A stretch of 10,734 nt of DNA. Origin: Fibrobacterota bacterium (GTDB lineage: Bacteria; Fibrobacterota; Chitinivibrionia; Chitinivibrionales; FEN-1185). Numbering within the stretch: the first letter of the stretch is position 1; the number at the start of each line of letters is the position of its first letter. Positions 1-5,484 of the stretch are shown piece after piece. The stretch spans positions 376,760-387,493 of the forward strand of contig PLWQ01000028.1 of NCBI GenBank assembly GCA_003165595.1. The letters are read 5' to 3'. A model generated the notes under the pieces. The model was given only the letters and a program-made list of their open reading frames with translations. It was not told the origin of the DNA and made no database searches. The position numbers and the translations under genes were made by a program.

Positions 1-503
1 AGATAGGTCTGAATATATGACCGGAACCATACTGAAGAGAGCGCCGGTTTGCCGAGCACTTCGGGAAATCCCCCTTTAAGCAATGACGCTTTCGGTGTTT
101 CCTCCACTGAAAGCGGAAGCAGTTGAAAAACTGCCACGCGGCCGGCCATTGACTCGCTGACGCCTTTCATTAACGGCGCATCCTGAGAGCCTGTTATTAT
201 CCACTGCCCATTCTTTGACGGGTGCGCATCGATGCGGGAACGGATATAATTGAGCAGTTCCGGGACATTCTGTATCTCATCGAATATTGCGGGGGTCTTT
301 ACGTCGTCAAGAAACCCGCGAGGATCGGAACGAATCCTGGCGATTATGTCGGGATCTTCGAGGAGGTAATATGACGCTTTCCGAAAGAGCTTCCTGAGCA
401 CGGTGGTTTTCCCGGACCTTCGCGGCCCGGTAAGAAGAAGGGCGGGGAACCCGCCTGCCGCTGCAGATATCTGCGATTCGATCATCCGGTGAATATAGTT
501 CAT
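1..503 (-). CDS. AAA+ ATPase, AAA_14/DUF4143 family (N-terminal part, truncated by window start)
   Basis: I translated 167 residues by hand from the ATG at 503; the frame runs open off the window. In order they show Walker A (GPRRSGKT, residues 26-33), Walker B (PAIFDEIQNV, catalytic D75-E76), a sensor-1-like WIITGSQ (101-107), the family signature KGVSESMAGRV (113-123, arginine-finger candidate R122), LLPLSVEE, GGFPEVL (144-150) and the start of the WFRSYIQTY hallmark (159-167). This order is diagnostic of the widespread AAA_14/DUF4143 ATPases, usually about 380-400 residues, whose C-terminal DUF4143 half must lie outside the window. Their cellular role is poorly defined; some have been discussed as toxin-antitoxin-like or mobile stand-alone ATPases. 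Codons rich in GCG, CCG and GGG differ from the polysaccharide genes, so it is probably not part of that operon. No Shine-Dalgarno is visible. ATG at 485 is an alternative start. Confidence 0.9.
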   Translation of the reverse strand, partial: MNYIHRMIESQISAAAGGFPALLLTGPRRSGKTTVLRKLFRKASYYLLEDPDIIARIRSDPRGFLDDVKTPAIFDEIQNVPELLNYIRSRIDAHPSKNGQWIITGSQDAPLMKGVSESMAGRVAVFQLLPLSVEETPKASLLKGGFPEVLGKPALSSVWFRSYIQTY

Positions 504-504
504 A

Positions 505-540
505 TATGATAAATATAAAATGTAACTTTATAAAACTCAA
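505..540 (-). promoter_or_regulatory. Sigma70-like promoter for the AAA_14/DUF4143 ATPase, possibly leaderless
   Basis: On the minus strand TTGAGT (540-535) and TATATT (517-512) are separated by exactly 17 bases, matching the consensus at 4/6 and 5/6 positions. Transcription would start about 7 bases past the -10 box, near 505, almost on the ATG at 503. There is no room for a leader and no Shine-Dalgarno, so leaderless translation is plausible. If translation instead begins at the ATG at 485, the leader would be about 20 bases, also without a clear ribosome binding site. The match is by eye; the AT-richness of this short stretch raises the risk of a chance fit. Confidence 0.5.
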
Positions 541-587
541 AGCACATTTGGGGAAGACCTACTCCGTTTTGTCTTTAACGATACCTC

Positions 588-612
588 ACGCGACGCGAGG
601 CTGGTCGCTCGC
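588..612. repeat. GC-rich imperfect palindrome, REP-like (unit 2)
   Basis: The stretch can fold in two competing ways: GCGAC (590-594) with GTCGC (604-608), or GCGAG (595-599) with CTCGC (608-612). It lies 15 bases from a perfect palindrome at 628-646. Paired GC-rich palindromes between unrelated genes are typical of REP/BIME-type elements mobilised by IS200-like (Y1/RAYT) transposases. No such transposase is in the window, so the assignment is by form only. Confidence 0.35.
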
Positions 613-627
613 TGTGGGATTGAAGAA

Positions 628-646
628 CCCCGCCCAAGTGGCGGGG
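628..646. repeat. Perfect 7-bp palindrome with 5-base loop, REP-like (unit 1)
   Basis: CCCCGCC (628-634) and GGCGGGG (640-646) are exact reverse complements around the loop CAAGT. No T tract follows closely on either strand, so a simple rho-independent terminator is unlikely, though the hairpin could still slow RNA decay or polymerase. It lies about 18 bases past the point where fcl homology is lost (about 665), consistent with an inserted palindromic element or a rearrangement scar. Confidence 0.5.
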
Positions 647-664
647 ATTGTTACTTCGTTCGTT

Positions 665-829
665 TTCCCCGGCGAAGAACACTTCAACCGCATGTTGATT
701 GGTCAAATCAAGTTCACTGCGTGGTTTTAGCAATAGATTGTCAAATCCCTTTTCCCTGAGTTTGCGGACAAGGGCGGAGCCCGCAAGACCATTGTGACCG
801 GCGATGAAGAGTTTGGAGGATTTTTCCAT
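665..829 (-). pseudogene. fcl: GDP-L-fucose synthase, N-terminal remnant
   Basis: From the ATG at 829 the reading frame encodes the start of GDP-L-fucose synthase (Fcl/WcaG), the short-chain dehydrogenase/reductase that turns GDP-4-keto-6-deoxymannose into GDP-L-fucose. The evidence is KLFIAGHNGLAGSALVRKL (residues 6-24), carrying the GxxGxxG NADP-binding motif, then KPRSELDLTNQHAVEVFF (35-52), which aligns with RTRDELNLLDSRAVHDFF of the E. coli enzyme. Homology stops after about residue 55 of an expected ~310-320. The frame stays open to 575 but encodes basic, unrelated residues through the palindromes. The Tyr-x-x-x-Lys active site and everything after it are missing, so the product cannot work. 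AAAGG about 10 bases upstream of the ATG is a remaining ribosome-binding site. Fucose synthesis fits the neighbouring cluster, so this is probably a decayed last gene. Confidence 0.8.
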
Positions 830-986
830 GGAACCAGGCCTTTCATTATTCGCGAGGAGATTAATTGGCTATCCCCGCATGTCACAGCGGAAATAGGCTT
901 AACGTACGATACACTATTTGTCTATGTTGTAGCTGTTGTACCATCGGTAGATCGCGGTTGTCACCTTTGAGAGAGAGGCGGCAGCG

Positions 987-2591
987 CTAATTGTGGAGCT
1001 CGTATACGCGTGTCTTGCCGCTGGTGCAATCGAGGAGAATTGTTCGGTTGCTCAAACGCAGAACCGCGCAGCGATTTTGATTAACAATGTCTCCAAATGA
1101 CTGACATTGCCAGGTGATGGAATCCACTGATTGGCAGACGGTACCACACCCCTGGCCCGTGCCGATTTGCCAAAAGTGATTGCCTACTTTGAAATTCATT
1201 AACAAGCCTTGAATAATAGGAGAACTATTCTTGGAAGCCAGACTATCCTTATTTATGGACGTTGGAATATTTTCCCAAGTGAAACCTGTATCTGTTGAAA
1301 CAAGAGCAAGCTGGTTTGAGGCATAGAAAGTGTCATTGTAGATAAATGGATGCAATTCCTGATATGGAAAACTGTCAAGAAACCTCCAATTATTTCCGTC
1401 ATCAGAGATGTAAAAATAGGTGTATCTATCATACGTAATCTCCGTTTCCGAATAAATGAAGGCGTTCTTGTAGAAAAACAAATTGTCTACCCAATCAAAG
1501 TGTTGTGTATCAAAATAGAGGACCGTATTTGGCGGGCCCGAATTCCACGTTACTCCTCCGTCCGTGCTCCTTGACATCACATTCGCCTCAAGGCAATATA
1601 TCTCAGTGTCTTTCACCATCCACAGACAGTACAAATCAAAGAAGGTGAAATTCGATTGGCCAAGGAATTTCAGGACTCCGCTCGTGATCGTCAGAGAGTC
1701 GGTTGAAATGTTTCCGGCGCCATCGGTTACTCTAAGGATCGCAACCACCCTGATGAAGAACTGTGGAAGGCGCATGAGTGTGTCTCCAGAAGCAACCGCG
1801 CAAAAAACAGGGGAGGGCGAGGAACAACCACCACTGTCAATTGCCCACTCGTATTTCACGATATTACCTTTGCTCAGGTCTCCCCTGAGCATTATTGCCT
1901 GCGTTCCTTGCGGAACTGTCGTGTCACTGCCGGCGATTGCCTTCAGCGAATCGGCCGTTGAAAAACTCCACGAATTGCTCCAGGAGGAAACGCCACCGGC
2001 ATTTTTCGCATTCACGCGCCAGAAGTAAACAGTTCCTCTTTTTAGGCCAACGGGAACCCCTTGAGATACGGTGATCGTTGAGTCCTCAAAAACAATACCT
2101 GCAAATGAGCTGTCGGTTGAAACCTGAACATGAAAGGTTACCGCGTCATTTTGGCGGCTCCATGTAAGTGTATCCGAAAGGGATTGGTCTCTGGCGCCAT
2201 TTGCAGGTGCCTTAAGCACAGGAACTCCCAAAATTGTGGTGAATTTCCACGGACTGGTCCAGCTGCTTGACTCAGAGGAATTCTTTGCTTTGACTCTCCA
2301 AGAGTAAGTTGTGTTGTTTGACAGGCCGGCAATGGTAATATTTGGTTCCGGCTGCGTTGAGTCTACGAAGACGTTGTTTTCAAAAGTACTATCGGTCGAT
2401 ACCTGCACTTCATAAACCGCTGCTCCATTAACGAAATCCCAAGTGAGTTTGATAGTCACGGAACACCCCGACTCCTTGTTTGGGGGAGCGTATTGCGCCG
2501 GAAGCCCAAGCTCAAGTTGGTCCCGCGGTTCGGTCCCGCACTGTAAATGTGCCACGAGCCCTAGCCCAAAGACCAGCCTGAGCATCTTCAT
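987..2591 (-). CDS. Secreted (probable lipoprotein) two-FN3/PKD-like/Asp-box repeat protein
   Basis: 534 residues. A short basic-hydrophobic leader (residues 1-17) precedes Cys18 in the context AHLQC, which suggests lipidation although the lipobox is atypical (His at -3, Gln at -1). Two similar fibronectin type III repeats follow (about 35-120 and 123-213), each with an EVQVSTDSTF/HVQVSTDSSF core and a YSWRVKAKN/YFWRVNAKN strand. A PKD/Ig-like stretch comes next (about 216-305; AGSDTTVPQG, YEWAIDSGG, LRVTDGAGN). The C-terminal third carries Asp-box (BNR) motifs of sialidase-type beta propellers: STDGGVTW (342-349), SDDGNNW (396-402), STDTGFTW (432-439) and a worn SVDSITW (488-494). Four copies suit a partial or small propeller. 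No sialidase catalytic residues are recognisable, so a carbohydrate- or matrix-binding surface role is inferred. AAGGTG (2601-2596) lies well placed before the ATG. The gene follows the GH5-like gene by 123 bases and may be co-transcribed. Confidence 0.8.
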   Translation of the reverse strand: MKMLRLVFGLGLVAHLQCGTEPRDQLELGLPAQYAPPNKESGCSVTIKLTWDFVNGAAVYEVQVSTDSTFENNVFVDSTQPEPNITIAGLSNNTTYSWRVKAKNSSESSSWTSPWKFTTILGVPVLKAPANGARDQSLSDTLTWSRQNDAVTFHVQVSTDSSFAGIVFEDSTITVSQGVPVGLKRGTVYFWRVNAKNAGGVSSWSNSWSFSTADSLKAIAGSDTTVPQGTQAIMLRGDLSKGNIVKYEWAIDSGGCSSPSPVFCAVASGDTLMRLPQFFIRVVAILRVTDGAGNISTDSLTITSGVLKFLGQSNFTFFDLYCLWMVKDTEIYCLEANVMSRSTDGGVTWNSGPPNTVLYFDTQHFDWVDNLFFYKNAFIYSETEITYDRYTYFYISDDGNNWRFLDSFPYQELHPFIYNDTFYASNQLALVSTDTGFTWENIPTSINKDSLASKNSSPIIQGLLMNFKVGNHFWQIGTGQGCGTVCQSVDSITWQCQSFGDIVNQNRCAVLRLSNRTILLDCTSGKTRVYELHN

Positions 2592-2714
2592 TTGACACCT
2601 TCTTTCCCCTTGGCAGTTGCCGCTCTATCTTGGCCACGGGCGCCCCCGGTTGTGCAAAGACATTTAATCTTCGGGTGGCGATCGTTCACTACGGTACAAC
2701 AGTTGTGAATAAAA

Positions 2715-3716
2715 TCACCACCATTGACAGCCGGCGCCCACAAGCGGTTTCCAGTCAATTTCAAACGCATCATCATAAATCCGCCAAAACTGAACTCCCT
2801 GGCAAAGGTGGTTCTTCAAAAGTCTGTCAACCATCTCCTTGAATAGAACATGCTGATCGAGTATTGATATTTTATTGACGTTTGGATCGGTTTCAACTTC
2901 GCCCCAGAAAACCGGGACATCATATTTCCTGGAAAAATTATCCGCATCTACTCCGTCGCCCTTTCTTTCATTTATTGCCGACATATGTTTGCTGTAAACA
3001 ATTTGTTTCTTAGTCAGAGGGTCGATGTCGATCAAAACTCCATGGGGAGCCCACATTTGTTCAATAGCCCAACCCCAGCCGGCATTCCAATCGGAAACCA
3101 TAATGATATGCTGTGTGTCAATCTTGCGAATAGAGGTTATCGCATTCTTGTACCAGGTTCTAAGTGAATCAGCTCCGGAACTGCCGCCACAATTCGGTAA
3201 GTTCCATAATTCGTAAATTGCAACTCCCGGCTCGTTTTTGTATCGTTTTGCTATTGCGACCCATAGAGGAATTAGTTCAGAATATAGAAAATCGTGTTGG
3301 TTCTCGTAGCCATGCCAGTCAACAATTGCATACATACCATTTCTTATTATCTCAAAAACTTGGGGCTCAATCCATTTGTCGATAAACTGCTCTGGCCCCA
3401 GTTCTTTGATTTGATCGCGGGTTTGGTCATAATCGTTGTTGCGGTAAAACGCCACCCGCATGGAGTTGAGCCCTTTGGCTTTGTGCTGGGCAACTATTTT
3501 TTGAATTGATTTCTTGTTCCATTCTCCGGGATTGATTGGTGAAATCCCGTGACCGACGAGACGAACCGGTCTGCCGGTGGAATCGGTTATGACTTTGCCG
3601 TCAACCCGAAGCCATGGCAACTGAGTTCCTTTTTCAAATAATAGAGCGTCCGCAGACCAGATAAGACCTGCATGCAGAAGAATAGCAAGCAGAGCATAGC
3701 GGAGGGTCATAAGCAT
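2715..3716 (-). CDS. Secreted glycoside hydrolase family 5-like protein lacking the acid/base Glu
   Basis: 333 residues with a signal peptide (hydrophobic core 7-20, likely cleavage after the WSADA stretch near residue 24). The body has GH5 (clan GH-A) TIM-barrel landmarks in order: SMRVAF (conserved Arg87), AIVDWHGY (His135), YELWNLPN (168-175), YSKHM (His244), VFWGEVE (nucleophile position Glu273) and QFWRIYD (Trp311). In active GH5 enzymes the fourth landmark is WNEP, with Glu as general acid/base; here it is WNLP, codon TTA at Leu173. The nucleophile is kept. Normal retaining hydrolysis should therefore be badly impaired, and a glycan-binding or altered role is inferred. The signal peptide places it outside the cytoplasm. 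ATG at 3716 or 3710 can serve as start; the latter makes an ATGA overlap with the GT26 stop codon, implying coupled translation. Length is normal for a single-domain GH5. Confidence 0.85.
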   Translation of the reverse strand: MLMTLRYALLAILLHAGLIWSADALLFEKGTQLPWLRVDGKVITDSTGRPVRLVGHGISPINPGEWNKKSIQKIVAQHKAKGLNSMRVAFYRNNDYDQTRDQIKELGPEQFIDKWIEPQVFEIIRNGMYAIVDWHGYENQHDFLYSELIPLWVAIAKRYKNEPGVAIYELWNLPNCGGSSGADSLRTWYKNAITSIRKIDTQHIIMVSDWNAGWGWAIEQMWAPHGVLIDIDPLTKKQIVYSKHMSAINERKGDGVDADNFSRKYDVPVFWGEVETDPNVNKISILDQHVLFKEMVDRLLKNHLCQGVQFWRIYDDAFEIDWKPLVGAGCQWW

Positions 3717-4531
3717 TTTCCGCGTGTCGCTTTTCTACAGATCATTTGTTTGATTGCCTCCCGTGCTACCAGCCAGATGAAAAATGTGTTAGTAATAAGA
3801 TAGCGTTTCCACAAGCGTTTGGGATCACAGAGCAAGCGGAATAACCATTCAAATCCGAGATTCTGAATGAATACCGGAGCTCGCTTTTGCACTCCAACAA
3901 CAAAATCAAAGGAGCCGCCAACCCCTATTGCAACTTTAACCCCTATTCTACTGATGTTATCATTAATCCAAAGCTCTTGCTTGGGAGCGCCGAAAGCCAC
4001 GAATAGAAGATTTGGCGAAAAACGATTGATGTCGTCTATTATCTTTTGGTTTTCAAGCATGGAATTTTCAAAACCAAATGGCGGAGAATAGGTCGAGACT
4101 AATTCCTTCTCCCCATTTGCCTCGAGAAGAATGTTTGCCGCTTTCTCGGCCACACCCGGTGCTCCGCCAAGAAGATAGACTCTAAGGCCTTGCTTGATTG
4201 CGCCCTTAAAGAGCCTGACAAAAATATCGGACCCGGAAATCTTGTGTACTTTCTTCTTTGCAAATAATTTGCAAGCCCAAACTAATGGCATGCCATCAAG
4301 TAAAGAGATCGAACAGGATTGATATGCTTGCCTGAATTTCTCATTCTTTTGAATGAGATACACATGGTGAACGTTCGGTGTGAATACTGAGTATTTTGAG
4401 GTATTGGCTTCAGATGCAACAGAAAGAAGGATTTGCAGCGCATCAGAAAAGGATCTTGCAAAATAGGGGATACCAAAAATGGAATTATCTGAATTGAGAT
4501 TGCCATAATCGGCAGTTTGTTCTTGTACCAT
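3707..4531 (-). CDS. WecG/TagA/CpsF family glycosyltransferase (GT26)
   Basis: This family transfers N-acetylmannosamine, N-acetylmannosaminuronate or a related sugar onto a lipid-linked acceptor at the inner membrane. Counting from the upstream TTG, the motifs are FTPNVHHV (78-85, conserved Thr-Pro-Asn), LLDGMPLVWA (105-114, with the catalytic-base candidate D107), HKISGSD (124-130), LLGGAPGVAEKA (148-159), FVAFGAPKQELWI (205-217) and GVGGSFDFVVGVQKRAP (231-247), followed by the basic LGFEWLFRL and DPKRLWKRYL tail that binds membrane in TagA-like proteins. I chose the ATG at 4531 (274 residues) because the family core begins soon after it, GGA sits 7 bases upstream, and usual family length is about 240-260. 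The only longer option is a TTG at 4615 (302 residues) without a ribosome site. The exact sugar cannot be read from sequence. It overlaps the GH5-like gene by 4-10 bases. Confidence 0.9.
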   Translation of the reverse strand: MVQEQTADYGNLNSDNSIFGIPYFARSFSDALQILLSVASEANTSKYSVFTPNVHHVYLIQKNEKFRQAYQSCSISLLDGMPLVWACKLFAKKKVHKISGSDIFVRLFKGAIKQGLRVYLLGGAPGVAEKAANILLEANGEKELVSTYSPPFGFENSMLENQKIIDDINRFSPNLLFVAFGAPKQELWINDNISRIGVKVAIGVGGSFDFVVGVQKRAPVFIQNLGFEWLFRLLCDPKRLWKRYLITNTFFIWLVAREAIKQMICRKATRGKCL

Positions 4532-4684
4532 GGATTGTTCCACAAAATGTTGCTGGTTTTGAGGGCTATGCGAAAAGGTCAAGCAGGGCTCTCGTCTGCT
4601 AGTATTGAGGAGCAACGACTTTATCGGCAGTGAATCGGTTCGGTGGAACCTTTTGGTTTGACGTTATCTGCAGAGAGGTATTGG

Positions 4685-5365
4685 CTATTCTACCTGCATC
4701 GACTTGACGGCAATTATTGATTTTGACAATCCGGCAAAGCGCTCCGTCACAATCTCCGCTTCCGGGAACAAGGTCCTCATGTTCCTTTTTGTGAGCAACC
4801 TTATGCTGCTGACCGTCGTTATTAACTCTGCCTTGTCGGGGGCTTTGGAAAACCAGCCCAGGTTAAAACGCCGCAAAAAGAATGCTCGCAACGACAGCGG
4901 CAGATATTGGTATCCGACAAATAAGAAATGACGTTCTACGGGAAACCAATAATTCGGAGTTTGCACAAAATAGGACTTTCCAATTCTACGAATGTGATTG
5001 GCAGCGAGGATTTGGTCGTCAAAGGTCCCGACATGTTCAAGGACGCTGTTAGAGAAAACAATATCGGAAGAACTGTCTTGAAGATTGTCCAACTTTCGTG
5101 CATCTCCGACGAGTGAAGTGAAATTCCCGTGGTGAGTATTCGTGTTCGCTATATTCAAGAGTGTAAAACGCATGTTGGACTTGTGATGGTATCCCATCTG
5201 GACCCAAAAGTCTTCAGTACCTCCGACATCTAGAATACTGATATTCTGGTGCAATAGCGCGGTGAAATGGTTTTCAAATATTACCATTCTTTTTGTCCGC
5301 AATCTGTTGGCAAAAGAACTGTGTGTCGAGCTGTTAGCTAGTCTTATTAGGAATGGAGAACCCAT
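4685..5365 (-). CDS. Class I SAM-dependent methyltransferase
   Basis: 226 residues with a Rossmann-like methyltransferase fold. Motif I is SILDVGGTEDFW (43-54; the last glycine of the usual GxGxG is replaced). An acidic or polar strand-2 end lies at LLNIAN (69-74), GDAR is at 87-90, and SNSVLEHVG (105-113) is the motif-IV/post-I loop typical of Methyltransf_11/23 proteins. A QTPNYWFPVERHF stretch (135-147) is common in methyltransferases of polysaccharide clusters. Substrate is probably a sugar or a lipid-linked glycan in the cytoplasm, inferred from the neighbours only. The start is well supported: AAGGAAG (5379-5373) lies 7 bases before the ATG. It follows the GT4 gene after 119 bases that hold an alternative-hairpin region, and precedes the GT26 gene by 153 bases. 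Confidence 0.85.
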   Translation of the reverse strand: MGSPFLIRLANSSTHSSFANRLRTKRMVIFENHFTALLHQNISILDVGGTEDFWVQMGYHHKSNMRFTLLNIANTNTHHGNFTSLVGDARKLDNLQDSSSDIVFSNSVLEHVGTFDDQILAANHIRRIGKSYFVQTPNYWFPVERHFLFVGYQYLPLSLRAFFLRRFNLGWFSKAPDKAELITTVSSIRLLTKRNMRTLFPEAEIVTERFAGLSKSIIAVKSMQVE

Positions 5366-5372
5366 TAATTTA

Positions 5373-5379
5373 CTTCCTT
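5373..5379 (-). promoter_or_regulatory. Shine-Dalgarno site of the methyltransferase gene
   Basis: AAGGAAG, read on the minus strand, sits 7 bases from the ATG at 5365. It is one of the clearest ribosome binding sites in the window. It fixes the start and suggests that this gene is translated independently after the gap that follows the coupled upstream block. Confidence 0.7.
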
Positions 5380-5400
5380 GCAGAGGTAAGACGGTATGTC

Positions 5401-5445
5401 CACAACGGCCTTGGTTGTGCTGAAAAGTCTAATTTCAACAAGGCC
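5401..5445 (-). promoter_or_regulatory. Mutually exclusive hairpins in the leader between the GT4 and methyltransferase genes
   Basis: In the minus-strand RNA, GGCCTTGTTG (5445-5436) can pair with CAACCAAGGCC (5417-5407), a 10-bp stem with one bulged base. Alternatively CACAAC (5419-5414) can pair with GTTGTG (5406-5401). The second hairpin uses bases of the first stem's 3' arm, so only one can form. No U-run follows either hairpin, so neither is a classical terminator. Together they could be an attenuator, processing or stability element at the one sizeable gap after a tightly overlapping gene block. The stems are seen directly; regulation is inferred. Confidence 0.45.
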
Positions 5446-5484
5446 TCCTAAGAAGCTATCCCGGAATTCTAATAAAAGGACACA

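Noticed and set aside
914-1004. About 30 sense codons in a shifted minus-strand frame just after the Asp-box protein (ending IYRWYNSYNIDK then stop), which might be a frameshifted C-terminus.
   Set aside because: The gene's own frame looks coding up to its TAG at 987 (LSNRTILLDC... YELHN), no slippery site is visible, and 30 open codons can occur by chance.
1564-2028. A 154-codon plus-strand open frame opposite the FN3/Asp-box gene.
   Set aside because: The opposite strand has clear domain homology; the plus-strand product shows no domain, no ribosome site and no neighbours on that strand.
933-2702. A shared 10-mer, CTGTTGTACC, in opposite orientation on both sides of the FN3/Asp-box gene (933-942 and 2702-2693), like terminal inverted repeats.
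   Set aside because: The match does not extend convincingly, no target-site duplication or transposase is present, and a 10-base match between AT/GC-balanced gaps is weak evidence.
2685-2709. Imperfect inverted repeat TTCACTAC...GTTGTGAA between the GH5-like and FN3 genes, considered as a terminator or operator.
   Set aside because: Eight pairs with one mismatch and a 9-base loop, no U tract on the minus strand, and no known regulator site matched.
4532-4615. N-terminal extension of the GT26 protein from a TTG at 4615.
   Set aside because: No ribosome site, no resemblance to family sequence, and the ATG at 4531 gives a normal-length protein; it stays possible.
4637-4650. Small hairpin GGTTC-GGTG-GAACC followed by TTTT on the plus strand, considered as a terminator.
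   Set aside because: Only 5 bp, oriented for plus-strand transcription, where no gene exists.
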